The notes under the pieces: model-generated
Databases searched by the model: none
Told to the model about the DNA's origin: nothing
The model's input: only the letters and a program-made list of their open reading frames with translations
Origin: UBA1081 sp964495345
Lineage (GTDB): Bacteria > Bacillota > Clostridia > Oscillospirales > Acutalibacteraceae
Assembly: GCA_964495345.1 (NCBI GenBank)
Contig: CAZBVV010000001.1
Coordinates: forward strand, 1 to 64,000
Reading direction: 5' to 3'
DNA length: 64,000 nt
Made by a program: the position numbers and the translations under genes
Shown: in pieces, positions 44,776 to 53,869 of the stretch
Layout of the letters: each line of letters begins with the position of its first letter
How positions within the stretch are numbered: the stretch's first letter is position 1

Positions 44776-47309
44776 ATGCAAACATCTAAAAAACTTATTT
44801 CGGTCATTCTTTCATTTGTACTCATCTTTTTAAGCAGTTTTTATACTGTTTATGCTGAAAATGAGCTGTTCAGCTCATTTAACATTCATAATTATTCAAC
44901 TTCACGCTACGGCTCAATCGTATCTTCACAGATTCATTACGACGGAAACAACATCGTAAGAGCTGAAATTGCAGAAAATATTGTACATGTTGAAGTTTTT
45001 GATAAGAACTACAATCTTAAATCAACTAAAGCTATAGACGGTGAGCTTGAATATATCTGCGGCGTACATTTCGGTAACTCGTACAATTTTATCGTATGTG
45101 CTCAGACCAATCCGCAGGAAAGCGATGCAAGAGAGGTTGTAAGAATAATCAAATACTCCAAAAGCTGGCAGAGAATCGGAAGCACAAGCATTTACGGTGC
45201 AAACACCTATATTTTTGCAGATGCAGGCTCTCTCCGTTTTTCTGAATACGGCAAATATCTGTACGTTCGTTCCTGTCACGAAATGTATATCTCAGCTGAC
45301 GGAAAGCATCATCAGGCAAATATGACCTTTGTTCTTGACACAAGCTCTATGACCATTACTGACGATGATTACGCTGTTTCAAACAATTCCAACGGTTATG
45401 TAAGCCACTCTTTCAATCAGTTTATTGCCACAGACGAGGACACAAACAGCATTATTGCAGTTGACCACGGTGACGCACATCCCCGTTCAATAATTATGTT
45501 CCGCTATGATAACCAGCTCGGAGCTTCGGCTTTGTCATATCCGTCAAACGTTACAATACTCAGCATCTGCGGTACAAGCGGCGACAATATAACAGGTGTA
45601 AGCGTAAGTGACCTGATTGTTACAGACAACAATTACATCGTTGCATTCAACAGTACCCCACAGGACGATATTTCCGTCACAAGAAACGCCTACCTTGCTA
45701 TTGTGCCTAAAAATTCATTTAAAACAGAATCCGTGAAAATCATTAAGCTTACCGACTATACGGGCAAAGACAACGTGGTCTGCGGTTATCCGTACATAAC
45801 GGACATCGGCAACGGCAAATACTCCGTTGTATGGGAAGCCAACAAGTCAACTGATACAATTAACAACGTTTATTACACCACAATCGACGAAAACGGAAAT
45901 CTGCTTACAAATGTTAAATCCTTTGAAGCATATCTGTCCGACTGTGAGCCTGTGTGTATTGACGGTAAAACAGTATGGTACTCTACTTTTAACTCTGAGC
46001 CTGTTTTCTACTATGTAAGCTATACGGGTGCAGGTGTTGAGTGTGACAAATATGAACCTGTTAAAAATAAATTCCAAGTCGCTCAATGGGAATACAGCGA
46101 ATATTTCTCAGACGACAGCGAGCTGATACTCAACATTGACTATACTCCCAACGCCTCAATTACAAGCATAAACGCAACCTCTGACACATACATAATCGGC
46201 TACAGCTCAATAGGTCTTACCATAAAAATTTCCACATACAATAACGCCGGCACTTATTATTGTTATGTAACCATGTCCGACGGCAAAATTATAAAAAAGG
46301 AAATTGTTGTAAAGGATGTGGCAGAGAAAAACTCAACACCATCAGGTGACGGCAACCATTCGTTCCGCACGGAAACCGTCCGTGAAGCAACCTGCACGCA
46401 GAACGGTATTATAAATTACAAATGTAGCAAATGCGGCTACTCCTACGAGGCAGAAATCCCTGCAACCGGTCATACAGACCCGGATGATAACGGACTGTGT
46501 AACACCTGTAATCTTATAATCCTTACAGAAAATCCGACTGCGTATATCCAATGGGAAAAGGATGCATATTACACCGATGATAACAGTGCAACATTCAACG
46601 TAATTTGTGACGATGGCGTAAGGATAACGACTATTTACTCAAGTGAGCTTAATTACACTTTTAACGTAAATTCAAAAACATCAATCACCTATTACTTAAA
46701 TGGGGATGCGGGCATTAAAAAGATTTACGTAAAGCTCAGCGACGGACAGATAATAGGCTCGGAACTTGTTGTAACGGACAAAAATGCAACACCTACGGAA
46801 ACAACCACGCAAGAACCTGCAACACAACCACCTGAAACAACGACTAAAGAGCCAGAAACAACGACTAAAGAGCCAGAAACAACGACTAAAGAGCCCGAAA
46901 CAACGACCAAAGAGCAGGAAACAACGACTANNNNNNNNNNNNNNNNNNNNNNNNNNNNNNNNNNNNNNNNNNNNNNNNNNNNNNNNNNNNNNNNNNNNNN
47001 NNNNNNNNNNNNNNNNNNNNNNNNNNNNNNGAAACAACGACTAAAGAGCCCGAAACAACGACCAAAGAGCAGGAAACAACGACTAAAGAGCAGGAAACAA
47101 CTACTGAGTCTACAGGAATGAAGGGTGATTTAAACGGCGACGACAATGTAACCGCAGCCGATGCAAGAATTGCACTGCGTATTTCTGCACAGATTGACAC
47201 AGCCACTCAAGAAATACTTGTAGTTGCAGATACAAACTCAGACGGCATAATCACAGCCGCCGATGCAAGAAAAATACTCCGAGTATCGGCATCTCTGGAC
47301 ACATTCTGA
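44776..47309 (+). CDS. Large secreted dockerin protein with TTTKEPE repeats, interrupted by an assembly gap
   Basis: The coding sequence starts at ATG 44776 (AAGGAAG upstream) with a signal peptide (about 1-28). A beta-rich region to about residue 430 has no recognised fold. Two related modules follow, beginning QWEYSEYFSDDSEL and IQWEKDAYYTDDNSA, with a cysteine-pair segment between them (CTQNGIINYKCSKCGYSY). Then comes a Thr/Pro/Glu linker of seven-residue TTTKEPE or TTTKEQE repeats, and two dockerin repeats (KGDLNGDDNVT, ADTNSDGIIT) at the C-terminus. One hundred Ns (46931-47030) lie within the linker, and the true gap should be 8 + 21n bases to keep frame. The role is probably a surface or cellulosome-like component; no catalytic domain is seen. 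Confidence 0.85.
46803..47106 (+). repeat. 21-base tandem repeat encoding TTTKEPE, broken by the N gap
   Basis: The unit gaaacaacgactaaagagcc(a/c) repeats in frame on both sides of the N run, with variants ending in gagcag. It encodes a Thr/Pro/Glu linker, typically glycosylated and extended in secreted proteins. Collapse of this repeat is the likely reason for the assembly gap. Confidence 0.85.
46931..47030. other. Assembly gap of 100 Ns
   Basis: Exactly 100 N bases, a usual placeholder for a gap of unknown size. The sequence stops after GACTA and resumes at GAAACAACGACTA, so by the repeat register the missing part is 8 + 21n bases; the nominal 100 puts the downstream part out of frame. Confidence 0.97.
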
Positions 47310-47324
47310 TTAACGGCAAGCAAA

Positions 47325-47355
47325 AAATTCCCGATGTAATTTCGGGAATTTTTTT
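47325..47355. terminator. Bidirectional terminator between convergent genes
   Basis: AAATTCCCGA and TTCGGGAATTT pair around a TGTAAT loop, with an A-run on one side and a T-run on the other, so it can end the dockerin gene (plus) and the glutamate dehydrogenase gene (minus). Confidence 0.85.
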
Positions 47356-47363
47356 AATATCAT

Positions 47364-48710
47364 TTACACAACACCTTGTTCCAACATGGCATTTGCAACT
47401 TTTAAAAATCCTGCGATATTTGCACCTGCAACAAGATTACCTTTAATTCCGTAAGCTTCGGCGGCGGCTGATGCATTAGCATAAATATTTTCCATAATCT
47501 CACGAAGCTTTGCATCCACCTTTTCAAACGTCCATGAGCCTCTCATGGAATTTTGACTCATTTCAAGTGCAGACGTTGCGACTCCCCCTGCGTTGGCGGC
47601 TTTTGCAGGTCCGAATAGAACGTTATTTTTAAGAAAAACCTCAATGGCATCGGGTGTACAGGGCATATTTGCACCCTCTGCAACTGCAATACAGCCGTTA
47701 TCAACAAGTATTAATGCGGATTTTTTATCAAGCTCATTCTGTGTGGCACAAGGCAGAGCGATATCACATTTTATGCTCCATATCTCTTTACAATTTTCAA
47801 AATACAATGCATCCGCACGATAATTCACATATTCTTTTATACGCTTTCTTTCAACCTCTTTAATCTGTTTTACAACAGACAGATCTATACCGTTTTCATC
47901 ATAAACGTATCCGTCGGAATCAGACAAAGCAACAACCTTTGCACCAAGCTCGGTTGCTTTTTCGGTTGCATAAATGGCAACATTACCCGAGCCCGAAATA
48001 ACGACTGTTTTACCCTCAAAGGATGTGCCGTGGTCATTGAGCATAGCCTCGGTAAAATAGCAGAGTCCGTAGCCTGTTGCCTGAATTCTTGCAAGTGAAC
48101 CGCCGTATTCAAGACCTTTACCTGTAAGCACTCCTGTAAATCTGGTGGTGCTTCTTTTATACTGTCCGAAAAGATAACCGATTTCTCTGCCGCCTACACC
48201 TATGTCACCTGCAGGAATGTCCGTATAAGAGCCGATATGCTTTGCAAGCTCAGTCATAAAGCTCTGACAAAAACGCATAATTTCCATATCGGATTTACCT
48301 TTCGGGTCAAAATCCGAACCACCTTTACCTCCGCCGATAGGTAATCCCGTAAGAGAATTTTTTAAAATCTGTTCAAAACCGAGAAATTTTATAATACCCT
48401 CATAAACCGACGGATGAAAACGAAGTCCGCCCTTATATGGCCCTATTGCACTGTTGAACTGCACACGAAAACCTCTGTTCACCTGCACTTTGCCCTTATC
48501 GTCTACCCAAGGAACACGGAATTTTATAATTCTTTCAGGCTCAACAATGCATTCAAGTACACCTTTTTCGATGTACTGCGGATGAATTTCAACAACAGGT
48601 TCAAGGGATTCAAGTACTTCCCTCACCGCCTGATGAAACTCCTTTTCACCGGGGTTTCTTTTTATAACTCTATCCATAAGCTCTTTTAAATACTGATTGG
48701 TAAATTCCAT
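47364..48710 (-). CDS. gdhA: NADP-type glutamate dehydrogenase (first paralogue)
   Basis: The 448-residue enzyme interconverts 2-oxoglutarate plus ammonium and glutamate. The GPYKGGLRFHPSV lysine region, PIGGGKGGSDFDPKGKS and the dinucleotide-binding VVISGSGNVAIYA are seen, and the length is that of the hexameric NADP-dependent type. A GGAGG site precedes the ATG. A second close paralogue is at 59.8-61.2 kb. This copy ends in MLEQGVV, and differs by having ISGSGNVA where the other has LSGFGNVA. Confidence 0.93.
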   Translation of the reverse strand: MEFTNQYLKELMDRVIKRNPGEKEFHQAVREVLESLEPVVEIHPQYIEKGVLECIVEPERIIKFRVPWVDDKGKVQVNRGFRVQFNSAIGPYKGGLRFHPSVYEGIIKFLGFEQILKNSLTGLPIGGGKGGSDFDPKGKSDMEIMRFCQSFMTELAKHIGSYTDIPAGDIGVGGREIGYLFGQYKRSTTRFTGVLTGKGLEYGGSLARIQATGYGLCYFTEAMLNDHGTSFEGKTVVISGSGNVAIYATEKATELGAKVVALSDSDGYVYDENGIDLSVVKQIKEVERKRIKEYVNYRADALYFENCKEIWSIKCDIALPCATQNELDKKSALILVDNGCIAVAEGANMPCTPDAIEVFLKNNVLFGPAKAANAGGVATSALEMSQNSMRGSWTFEKVDAKLREIMENIYANASAAAEAYGIKGNLVAGANIAGFLKVANAMLEQGVV

Positions 48711-48785
48711 AAAACTACCTCCACATTTATTATTCGTCAGACATATTTAGTTTATGAACATGCTTGTGTTATTGGAAAAATGTTG

Positions 48786-48814
48786 TTGAACAATCCGTGC
48801 AATTATGGTATATT
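48786..48814 (+). promoter_or_regulatory. Promoter of the small membrane protein gene
   Basis: TTGAAC (48786-48791) and TATATT (48809-48814) have 17-base spacing, about 40 bases before the ATG at 48855. It points away from the glutamate dehydrogenase gene. Confidence 0.65.
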
Positions 48815-48854
48815 AGAAACAAAGGATTATCCAAATAAAAATTGGAGGTATATT

Positions 48855-49319
48855 ATGAAAAACGGATTGAAGACTAAAAGTTTAAAAAGCTCAAAATATT
48901 TTATATATCTGACTATGCCGTTAAAGCTTTTTATTGAAGATGTAAAGTCATTCCATTTTCCTTTTCATTTTGACGAAACAGATGAACTTTGTTTTAACGG
49001 TTATAAAATTGATAATATAAAGAAATGCAGAAAATGGTCATCAATAATTCTTTTTATTTCAGCTCTGATTTGTATGCAAGTGTTTAAAGCCGTCAAATCT
49101 GTTATAGATTTTGCAATTATAGACGAAATTATTTTTTGTTTACAAAACGATAATTATTTTAAGTTTTTCTTATTAAGTGCAGTTTTAATATTTTTATTGC
49201 TTATTATTTATTTTTTATTAAGGTTGTTATCCTGCTACTTATCATTTGCAATATTTGCAAAAATACATAACAATGAGGAAAATGCTCAATCAAGTGACAA
49301 CTCCATAATTGACAGTTAA
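48855..49319 (+). CDS. Uncharacterised two-helix membrane protein
   Basis: The 154-residue protein starts at ATG 48855 after GGAGGT; the frame is open farther upstream but lacks a ribosome site there. It has a basic N-terminus with KSLKSSK, a Phe/His-rich stretch (SFHFPFHFDETDE), and two membrane helices (about 62-80 and 104-130). No family is recognised. It is a single-gene unit with its own promoter and terminator. Confidence 0.6.
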   Translation: MKNGLKTKSLKSSKYFIYLTMPLKLFIEDVKSFHFPFHFDETDELCFNGYKIDNIKKCRKWSSIILFISALICMQVFKAVKSVIDFAIIDEIIFCLQNDNYFKFFLLSAVLIFLLLIIYFLLRLLSCYLSFAIFAKIHNNEENAQSSDNSIIDS

Positions 49320-49331
49320 AATTTATTTTAA

Positions 49332-49362
49332 GGGTAGCGGTTCACCGTTGCCCTTGTTTTTC
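49332..49362 (+). terminator. Terminator after the small membrane protein gene
   Basis: GGGTAGCGG and CCGTTGCCC (with G-U pairs) around TTCA, followed by TTGTTTTT, closely resemble the hairpin at 25913. Confidence 0.8.
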
Positions 49363-49394
49363 TACATTCGCACGGGTTAAATTCATTAAATTAA

Positions 49395-49423
49395 TTGACA
49401 ATCAAAACAGGTTGTTATATAAT
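49395..49423 (+). promoter_or_regulatory. Promoter of trmB
   Basis: A perfect TTGACA (49395-49400) and TATAAT (49418-49423) have 17-base spacing, about 30 bases before the trmB start. Confidence 0.82.
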
Positions 49424-49454
49424 TTTATAAACTTTCTGAAAGAGGCAAAATGCT

Positions 49455-50132
49455 ATGAGAATGAGAAAAAAGAAAAATCTCGAAGAAAAGCTGCAAACGG
49501 TAACGGAAAACCTTACCATGCTTTACTCCGAGGACAGAAATTACAATACATCTGTTGAAAAAAAGGAATATATTGACTTCCGTGCAATTTTCGGCAACGA
49601 TAACCCGATTCAGCTTGAGGTTGGTTGCGGAAAAGGTCAGTTTATATGTGAAATTGCAAAGCAGAATCCTGATATAAACTATATTGCGATTGAAATTAAT
49701 CCCAATGTTATTTATATGGCTTGCAAAAAGGCTCTTGATGCAGGACTTAAAAACATTCACTTTTTGCAGTGCAGAGCCGAATATCTGCCCAAATACATAA
49801 AAGATAACACTATTGAAAGAGTATATCTTAATTTTTCCTGTCCGTTCCCCAAGAAAAAATATGCCTGTCACAGGCTTACCAACGAAAGATTTTTAAACAT
49901 CTACAAACAGCTTATGGTTGACGGTGCAGAGATTCATCAGAAAACCGATAATATGCACCTGTTTGAATACTCAATCGAGCAGTTTTCACAATGCGGATTT
50001 GCTATGAAGAATGTCACATTTGATTTGCACAACAGCAAATTTGAGGGCAATATTATGACCGAATACGAAAAACGTTTTACAGATTTGGGTCAACCCATAT
50101 ACAGACTTGAAGCATTCATAAAGGAGCATTAA
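49455..50132 (+). CDS. trmB: tRNA (guanine46-N7)-methyltransferase
   Basis: The 225-residue SAM-dependent enzyme methylates G46 in the tRNA variable loop. The SAM motif LEVGCGKGQFICEIA (about 54-68), IAIEINP, and the C-terminal TEYEKRFTDLGQPIYRLEA are standard. The usual catalytic (N/F)xDPWPKK motif reads NFSCPFPKKK (about 126-135), with Cys in place of the conserved Asp and Phe in place of Trp. The change is notable; the enzyme may still work. It precedes the fucosidase gene by two bases. Confidence 0.9.
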   Translation: MRMRKKKNLEEKLQTVTENLTMLYSEDRNYNTSVEKKEYIDFRAIFGNDNPIQLEVGCGKGQFICEIAKQNPDINYIAIEINPNVIYMACKKALDAGLKNIHFLQCRAEYLPKYIKDNTIERVYLNFSCPFPKKKYACHRLTNERFLNIYKQLMVDGAEIHQKTDNMHLFEYSIEQFSQCGFAMKNVTFDLHNSKFEGNIMTEYEKRFTDLGQPIYRLEAFIKEH

Positions 50133-50134
50133 TT

Positions 50135-51448
50135 ATGAAATACGAAAACAACTGGGAATCAATTAATTCAAGACCTGTACCCGAATGGTTCGAAGATGCA
50201 AAATTCGGTATTTTTATCCATTGGGGACTTTACAGTGTGCCTGCATACGCACCTCACGGTCATTATGCAGAGTGGTACGGCTGTCATTGTGATGTTGAAA
50301 AAGAATCACCCGTTGACAAACAGTATTATGACTATCATCAGAAAACTTACGGTAAAGATTTTAAATATGCTGACTTTGTTAATATGTTCAAGGCAGAGAA
50401 TTTCAATGCAAAGGATTGGATAAGCCTTTTTGAAGATGCAGGTGCAAGATATATGAATCTCGTTTCAAAACATCACGACGGATTCTGTATGTATAAATCC
50501 AAATATGCATGGAACTGGAACAGCGTTGATGTTGGTCCTCACAGAGATTTCTGCAAAGAATTGAGTGAAGCCTGCGAAGGTACAAAGGTTAAATTCGGCG
50601 TATATCATTCGGTTTATGAGTGGTTTCATCCTCTCTACCTTAAAAATCCCGAAGAATATGCAACAGAGCATCTTATTCCTATGCTCAAGGAGCTTATCGA
50701 AAACTACAAACCTCACACACTTTTCACAGACGGTGAATGGGAGCATCCCAGCTCTGTATGGCATTCAACGGAGTTTTTGCAGTGGCTCTACAATGAATCA
50801 AGCGTAAAGGATTACATTGTACCTAACGACCGTTGGGGCAGAGAAACAAGAGGCAGACTCGGCGGCAATCTTACAACGGAATACGGTTTTGTAGGCTCTC
50901 CCGACACAGATGTTGACAATATTCAGGAGCTTGACAGAGTAAGTGAAGAATGCAGAGGTATCGGTGCATCATTTGGTTGGAACAGATTTGAAACTGTTGA
51001 CGATTATCTCTCCCCCAAAGCTCTTGTTGATATGTTTGTTGACCTTATTTCAAAGGGACAGAACTTCCTTCTTAACATCGGTCCCACAGATGACGGCAGA
51101 ATCCCCGTTATAATGGAAGAAAGATTACGTCAGATGGGTGCATGGCTCAGAATCAACGGTGAGGCTGTTTACGCAAGCCGTAAATACTGCGTTTCAACAA
51201 CTGAAAATGTTAAGTACACAAGAAGCAAGGATTCATCAAAAATATATGCTTTCATAATGAATTATCCTATGGGCAGTATCACTCTTAATGACGTTGATTA
51301 CAGCGAAAATATCAAGGTTTCACTTTTAGGCTATGACGGTGAAATTACATCCGCAAATGACAACGGCAAGCTGAAAATCGACTTTGGATTTATCAATCCC
51401 GATGATATGAAATCAGAGTATGTTTATACAGTAAAAATTGAACGATAA
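50135..51448 (+). CDS. Alpha-L-fucosidase, GH29 family
   Basis: The 437-residue enzyme releases fucose from glycans. WFEDAKFGIFIHWGLYSVPA (about 20-39), AEWYG, LVSKHHDGF and the nucleophile Asp in LFTDGEWE (about 195) give the GH29 barrel, with the usual MVDLISKGQNFLLNIGPTDDG near 310. No signal peptide is seen, so it probably acts inside the cell. It sits directly after trmB with no functional link, and before a terminator. With the sialidase and NanA it suggests mucin glycan use. Confidence 0.92.
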   Translation: MKYENNWESINSRPVPEWFEDAKFGIFIHWGLYSVPAYAPHGHYAEWYGCHCDVEKESPVDKQYYDYHQKTYGKDFKYADFVNMFKAENFNAKDWISLFEDAGARYMNLVSKHHDGFCMYKSKYAWNWNSVDVGPHRDFCKELSEACEGTKVKFGVYHSVYEWFHPLYLKNPEEYATEHLIPMLKELIENYKPHTLFTDGEWEHPSSVWHSTEFLQWLYNESSVKDYIVPNDRWGRETRGRLGGNLTTEYGFVGSPDTDVDNIQELDRVSEECRGIGASFGWNRFETVDDYLSPKALVDMFVDLISKGQNFLLNIGPTDDGRIPVIMEERLRQMGAWLRINGEAVYASRKYCVSTTENVKYTRSKDSSKIYAFIMNYPMGSITLNDVDYSENIKVSLLGYDGEITSANDNGKLKIDFGFINPDDMKSEYVYTVKIER

Positions 51449-51456
51449 AAAATTAC

Positions 51457-51510
51457 AAGAGGCTGTATCAAAACACCAAAAACGGTTATTTAAGATACAG
51501 CCTCTTTTTT
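51457..51510 (+). terminator. Terminator after the fucosidase gene
   Basis: A 12-base-pair stem, AGAGGCTGTATC / GATACAGCCTCT, encloses a 24-base loop and is followed by six T residues. Confidence 0.85.
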
Positions 51511-51568
51511 GCTTGAAAATCCGTATTTAATGAATGATGAATTATCCAAAAGAGACGGTGGGTGTGTA

Positions 51569-52906
51569 TCACACTTCTTTTGATTTATAGTATTTTTTAA
51601 CGATAAAATATACCGGCAAACCAATAAGTGTAGCTATAATACTACCGATTGATAACTTTGTTGCTTCTGCACCTGACCAGAAAATCTGGCTCAGAACAAC
51701 GTAAACACCGCTGATAATTGCAAGAATCGGAATAACAGGATATAACGGCACTTTGTACTTTCTCTCAATTTCCGGATGCTTAATTCTCCATGTTATAACA
51801 GCCGCAAAAGTAAGTGTATAGAATATCCAACAAGAGAAAACTGCAAGATTTGTAAGCATATCAAACGTTCCGCCAATACAGAACAAGCAACCTAAAAAGC
51901 CTATTAAAATAATTGAGTTTGCAGGAACGTGTTTTGAATTGATTTTGCTTAAAGTTTTGCTGAAAGGAAGAGTTTTTTGTTCTGCTAACTGATAGCATAC
52001 GCGGGAGCCTGACATCAGGAAACCGTTTGCAGCACCGATAACCGAAATTATGATACCTATTTTTATTAAAGTACCGCCAAAAGTACCAAAGATTTTTTCT
52101 GCAACGGCTGCTGCGGGGGAAGATATATTCATAAGCTCGTCTGCAGGAAGTACCCAGATATATGCAATGTTGATTACGATGTATACAAGCATAATAATTG
52201 AAACACCGCCAACAATCGCACGTGGCAGATCACGACCGGGATTTTTCATTTCTCCTGCTATTGCACCAACGTTTGTCCACCCTTCAAAGGCAAATAAAAC
52301 GGCTAAAAGTGTTGAACCCAAAACTGCACCTACCTGCTTGTTTTCCGCTACCAAGGGTGTAACCACGGGGTTTCCGCCTTCGCCAAGAATAAAGCCGAAG
52401 ATCATAAGTGCAAACAACGGTACAAGTTTGCATACAGTAAACACAATCTGGAATCTTGATGCCGATTTTGAGCCTAAAATGTTAAACATAACCAATATTA
52501 CAATCGAACCTATTGCAATAGGAAGTTTATACTGCTCGCCAACGTAAACAGAAAGCTCGTCGCCTACTGTAACGCCATAACCTGCCAGAAAAGCAGGATA
52601 AAAAATAAATGTTTGCATCCAACCTGCCAGAAAGCCTATCTTTTCGTTATAAACATCCGTAAGATAAGCCACCATACCGCCGGTACGCGGTATCAGAATA
52701 GCGATTTCCGCAACGGTTAAAGCGGCGAAAATACTTGCCAGACCACCAATAACCCATGCAAGCATACCCATGCCGGGTGCACCACCGGTTGCCTGATAAA
52801 TAGCGTAAGGCTTAAAGAATACACCGGCGCCGATTACACAGCCTACAACGATTGATATTGCAGACATAACACCCAGATTCTTTTTGAGAGTTCTTTTCGT
52901 TTCCAT
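51569..52906 (-). CDS. APC-family amino acid permease
   Basis: The 445-residue protein has about 12 membrane helices with the APC signature VVGCVIGAGVFFKPYAIYQATGG in the first helix and FAFEGWTNVGAIAGEMKNP later. The substrate cannot be fixed from sequence, but the tandem glycine riboswitch upstream suggests that it handles glycine or a related small amino acid. GAGG precedes the ATG. It is a single-gene unit. Confidence 0.9.
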   Translation of the reverse strand: METKRTLKKNLGVMSAISIVVGCVIGAGVFFKPYAIYQATGGAPGMGMLAWVIGGLASIFAALTVAEIAILIPRTGGMVAYLTDVYNEKIGFLAGWMQTFIFYPAFLAGYGVTVGDELSVYVGEQYKLPIAIGSIVILVMFNILGSKSASRFQIVFTVCKLVPLFALMIFGFILGEGGNPVVTPLVAENKQVGAVLGSTLLAVLFAFEGWTNVGAIAGEMKNPGRDLPRAIVGGVSIIMLVYIVINIAYIWVLPADELMNISSPAAAVAEKIFGTFGGTLIKIGIIISVIGAANGFLMSGSRVCYQLAEQKTLPFSKTLSKINSKHVPANSIILIGFLGCLFCIGGTFDMLTNLAVFSCWIFYTLTFAAVITWRIKHPEIERKYKVPLYPVIPILAIISGVYVVLSQIFWSGAEATKLSIGSIIATLIGLPVYFIVKKYYKSKEV

Positions 52907-52952
52907 AAAGCAAACCTCTTTCGTTGGTATTATTCATTTAGTATTGTTAAAC

Positions 52953-52980
52953 AAAAAAAAGTATTGCAAAAATGCAATAC
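52953..52980 (-). terminator. Regulated intrinsic terminator of the glycine riboswitch
   Basis: On the minus strand GTATTGCA / TGCAATAC pair around TTTT and are followed by eight T residues, between the riboswitch and the permease start codon. It can be the expression platform of the switch. Confidence 0.85.
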
Positions 52981-53017
52981 AAAAGAACATAACACAAATT
53001 AAGTGTTTTGATGTTTT

Positions 53018-53171
53018 CCGTCCTTTTGCCTGAGAGATTTGGATTAATACATCCTTGCACCTTCGGCACCCGTTTTCGGGATTCTCCGGAATTGCTATCC
53101 GTTTACAGTCATACCGCATTTGCGGAACCTGAGAGTGTTACTCCTTCGGGAAGACAAAAGTCTAATCTCCT
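53018..53171 (-). ncRNA. Tandem glycine riboswitch
   Basis: On the minus strand two aptamers are visible. The first (about 53171-53098) has GGAGATT, CCGAAGGAGTAA and CTCTCAGG; the second (about 53089-53018) has CCGGAGAATCC, CCGAAGGTGCAA and CTCTCAGGCAAAAGGAC. These are the conserved glycine (gcvT-type) aptamer blocks. A terminator follows at 52980-52953, ahead of the APC permease. In known examples with this layout glycine binding promotes read-through, but the direction is not proven here. Confidence 0.92.
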
Positions 53172-53263
53172 ACAAACTTCATTTAGCAAATATTCAGTTA
53201 ATAAGTATTCTATACTATTCAAAATTAAAAATCAATAGAAAATTAAAAATATTTTATCATTAG

Positions 53264-53292
53264 TTGAATATATACTAAATCTGTGATATAAT
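53264..53292 (+). promoter_or_regulatory. Promoter of the nudix-trmO cluster
   Basis: TTGAAT (53264-53269) and TATAAT (53287-53292) have 17-base spacing, 34 bases before the ATG at 53327. Confidence 0.78.
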
Positions 53293-53326
53293 TCTTGTAA
53301 ATTTATATGATTGGAATGTTAAAAAA

Positions 53327-53869
53327 ATGAACGACGAAATGCTTATTGAAAAAAAGGTATCATCCGAATATATTTTTGACGGCAGGCTTCTGCAGGTTTA
53401 CAGAGACACGATAGAGCTTCCCAACGGCAAGCCTGCTACAAGAGAATACATCAAGCATCAGGGGGCTGTTGCAGTTGTGCCTGTTACCGACGAAGGGGAA
53501 ATTATTGCAGTAAGACAGTACCGCTATCCAATCGGCAGGGTTACAATCGAAATCCCCGCAGGCAAGCTTGATAAGGGTGAAGAACCTCTTGACGCCGCAA
53601 AAAGAGAATTGAGCGAAGAAACAGGTGTTGAATCGGCAGATATTGAATATATAGGCGGTTTATATCCGTCAGTTGCCTACACCGATGAAATTATACATAT
53701 GTACGTTGCAAAAAATCTTAAATACGGTCAGATGCACACGGATGCAGATGAATTTCTTGATGTTGTTAAAATCAAAATTGACGATTTTGTTGATATGATT
53801 TTAAAAGGCGAAATCATGGATTCCAAAACACAGGCTGCTGTACTTAAAGTTGCAATGCTTTTAAAATGA
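53327..53869 (+). CDS. NUDIX hydrolase, ADP-ribose pyrophosphatase type
   Basis: The 180-residue enzyme carries a complete Nudix box (G-x5-E-x7-REL-x-EE-x-G, about residues 78-100), preceded by VRQYRYPIGR and followed by GGLYPSVAYTDE. These are features of the ADP-ribose pyrophosphatase (NudF-like) branch, which hydrolyses ADP-ribose to AMP and ribose-5-phosphate. It overlaps trmO by four bases. Confidence 0.93.
   Translation: MNDEMLIEKKVSSEYIFDGRLLQVYRDTIELPNGKPATREYIKHQGAVAVVPVTDEGEIIAVRQYRYPIGRVTIEIPAGKLDKGEEPLDAAKRELSEETGVESADIEYIGGLYPSVAYTDEIIHMYVAKNLKYGQMHTDADEFLDVVKIKIDDFVDMILKGEIMDSKTQAAVLKVAMLLK

Noticed and set aside
46803..47106. A CRISPR-like array
   Set aside because: The 21-base units are contiguous, in frame and without spacers; they encode a protein linker.
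44764..47121. A 785-residue protein running through the N gap and ending in a KQRLKSPKQRPK-type tail
   Set aside because: The tail is a wrong-frame reading of the repeat caused by the arbitrary 100-base gap.
47118..47309. A separate short dockerin gene starting at the ATG at 47118
   Set aside because: It is in frame with the repeat linker just upstream and has no ribosome site; it is the C-terminal end of the protein that begins at 44776.
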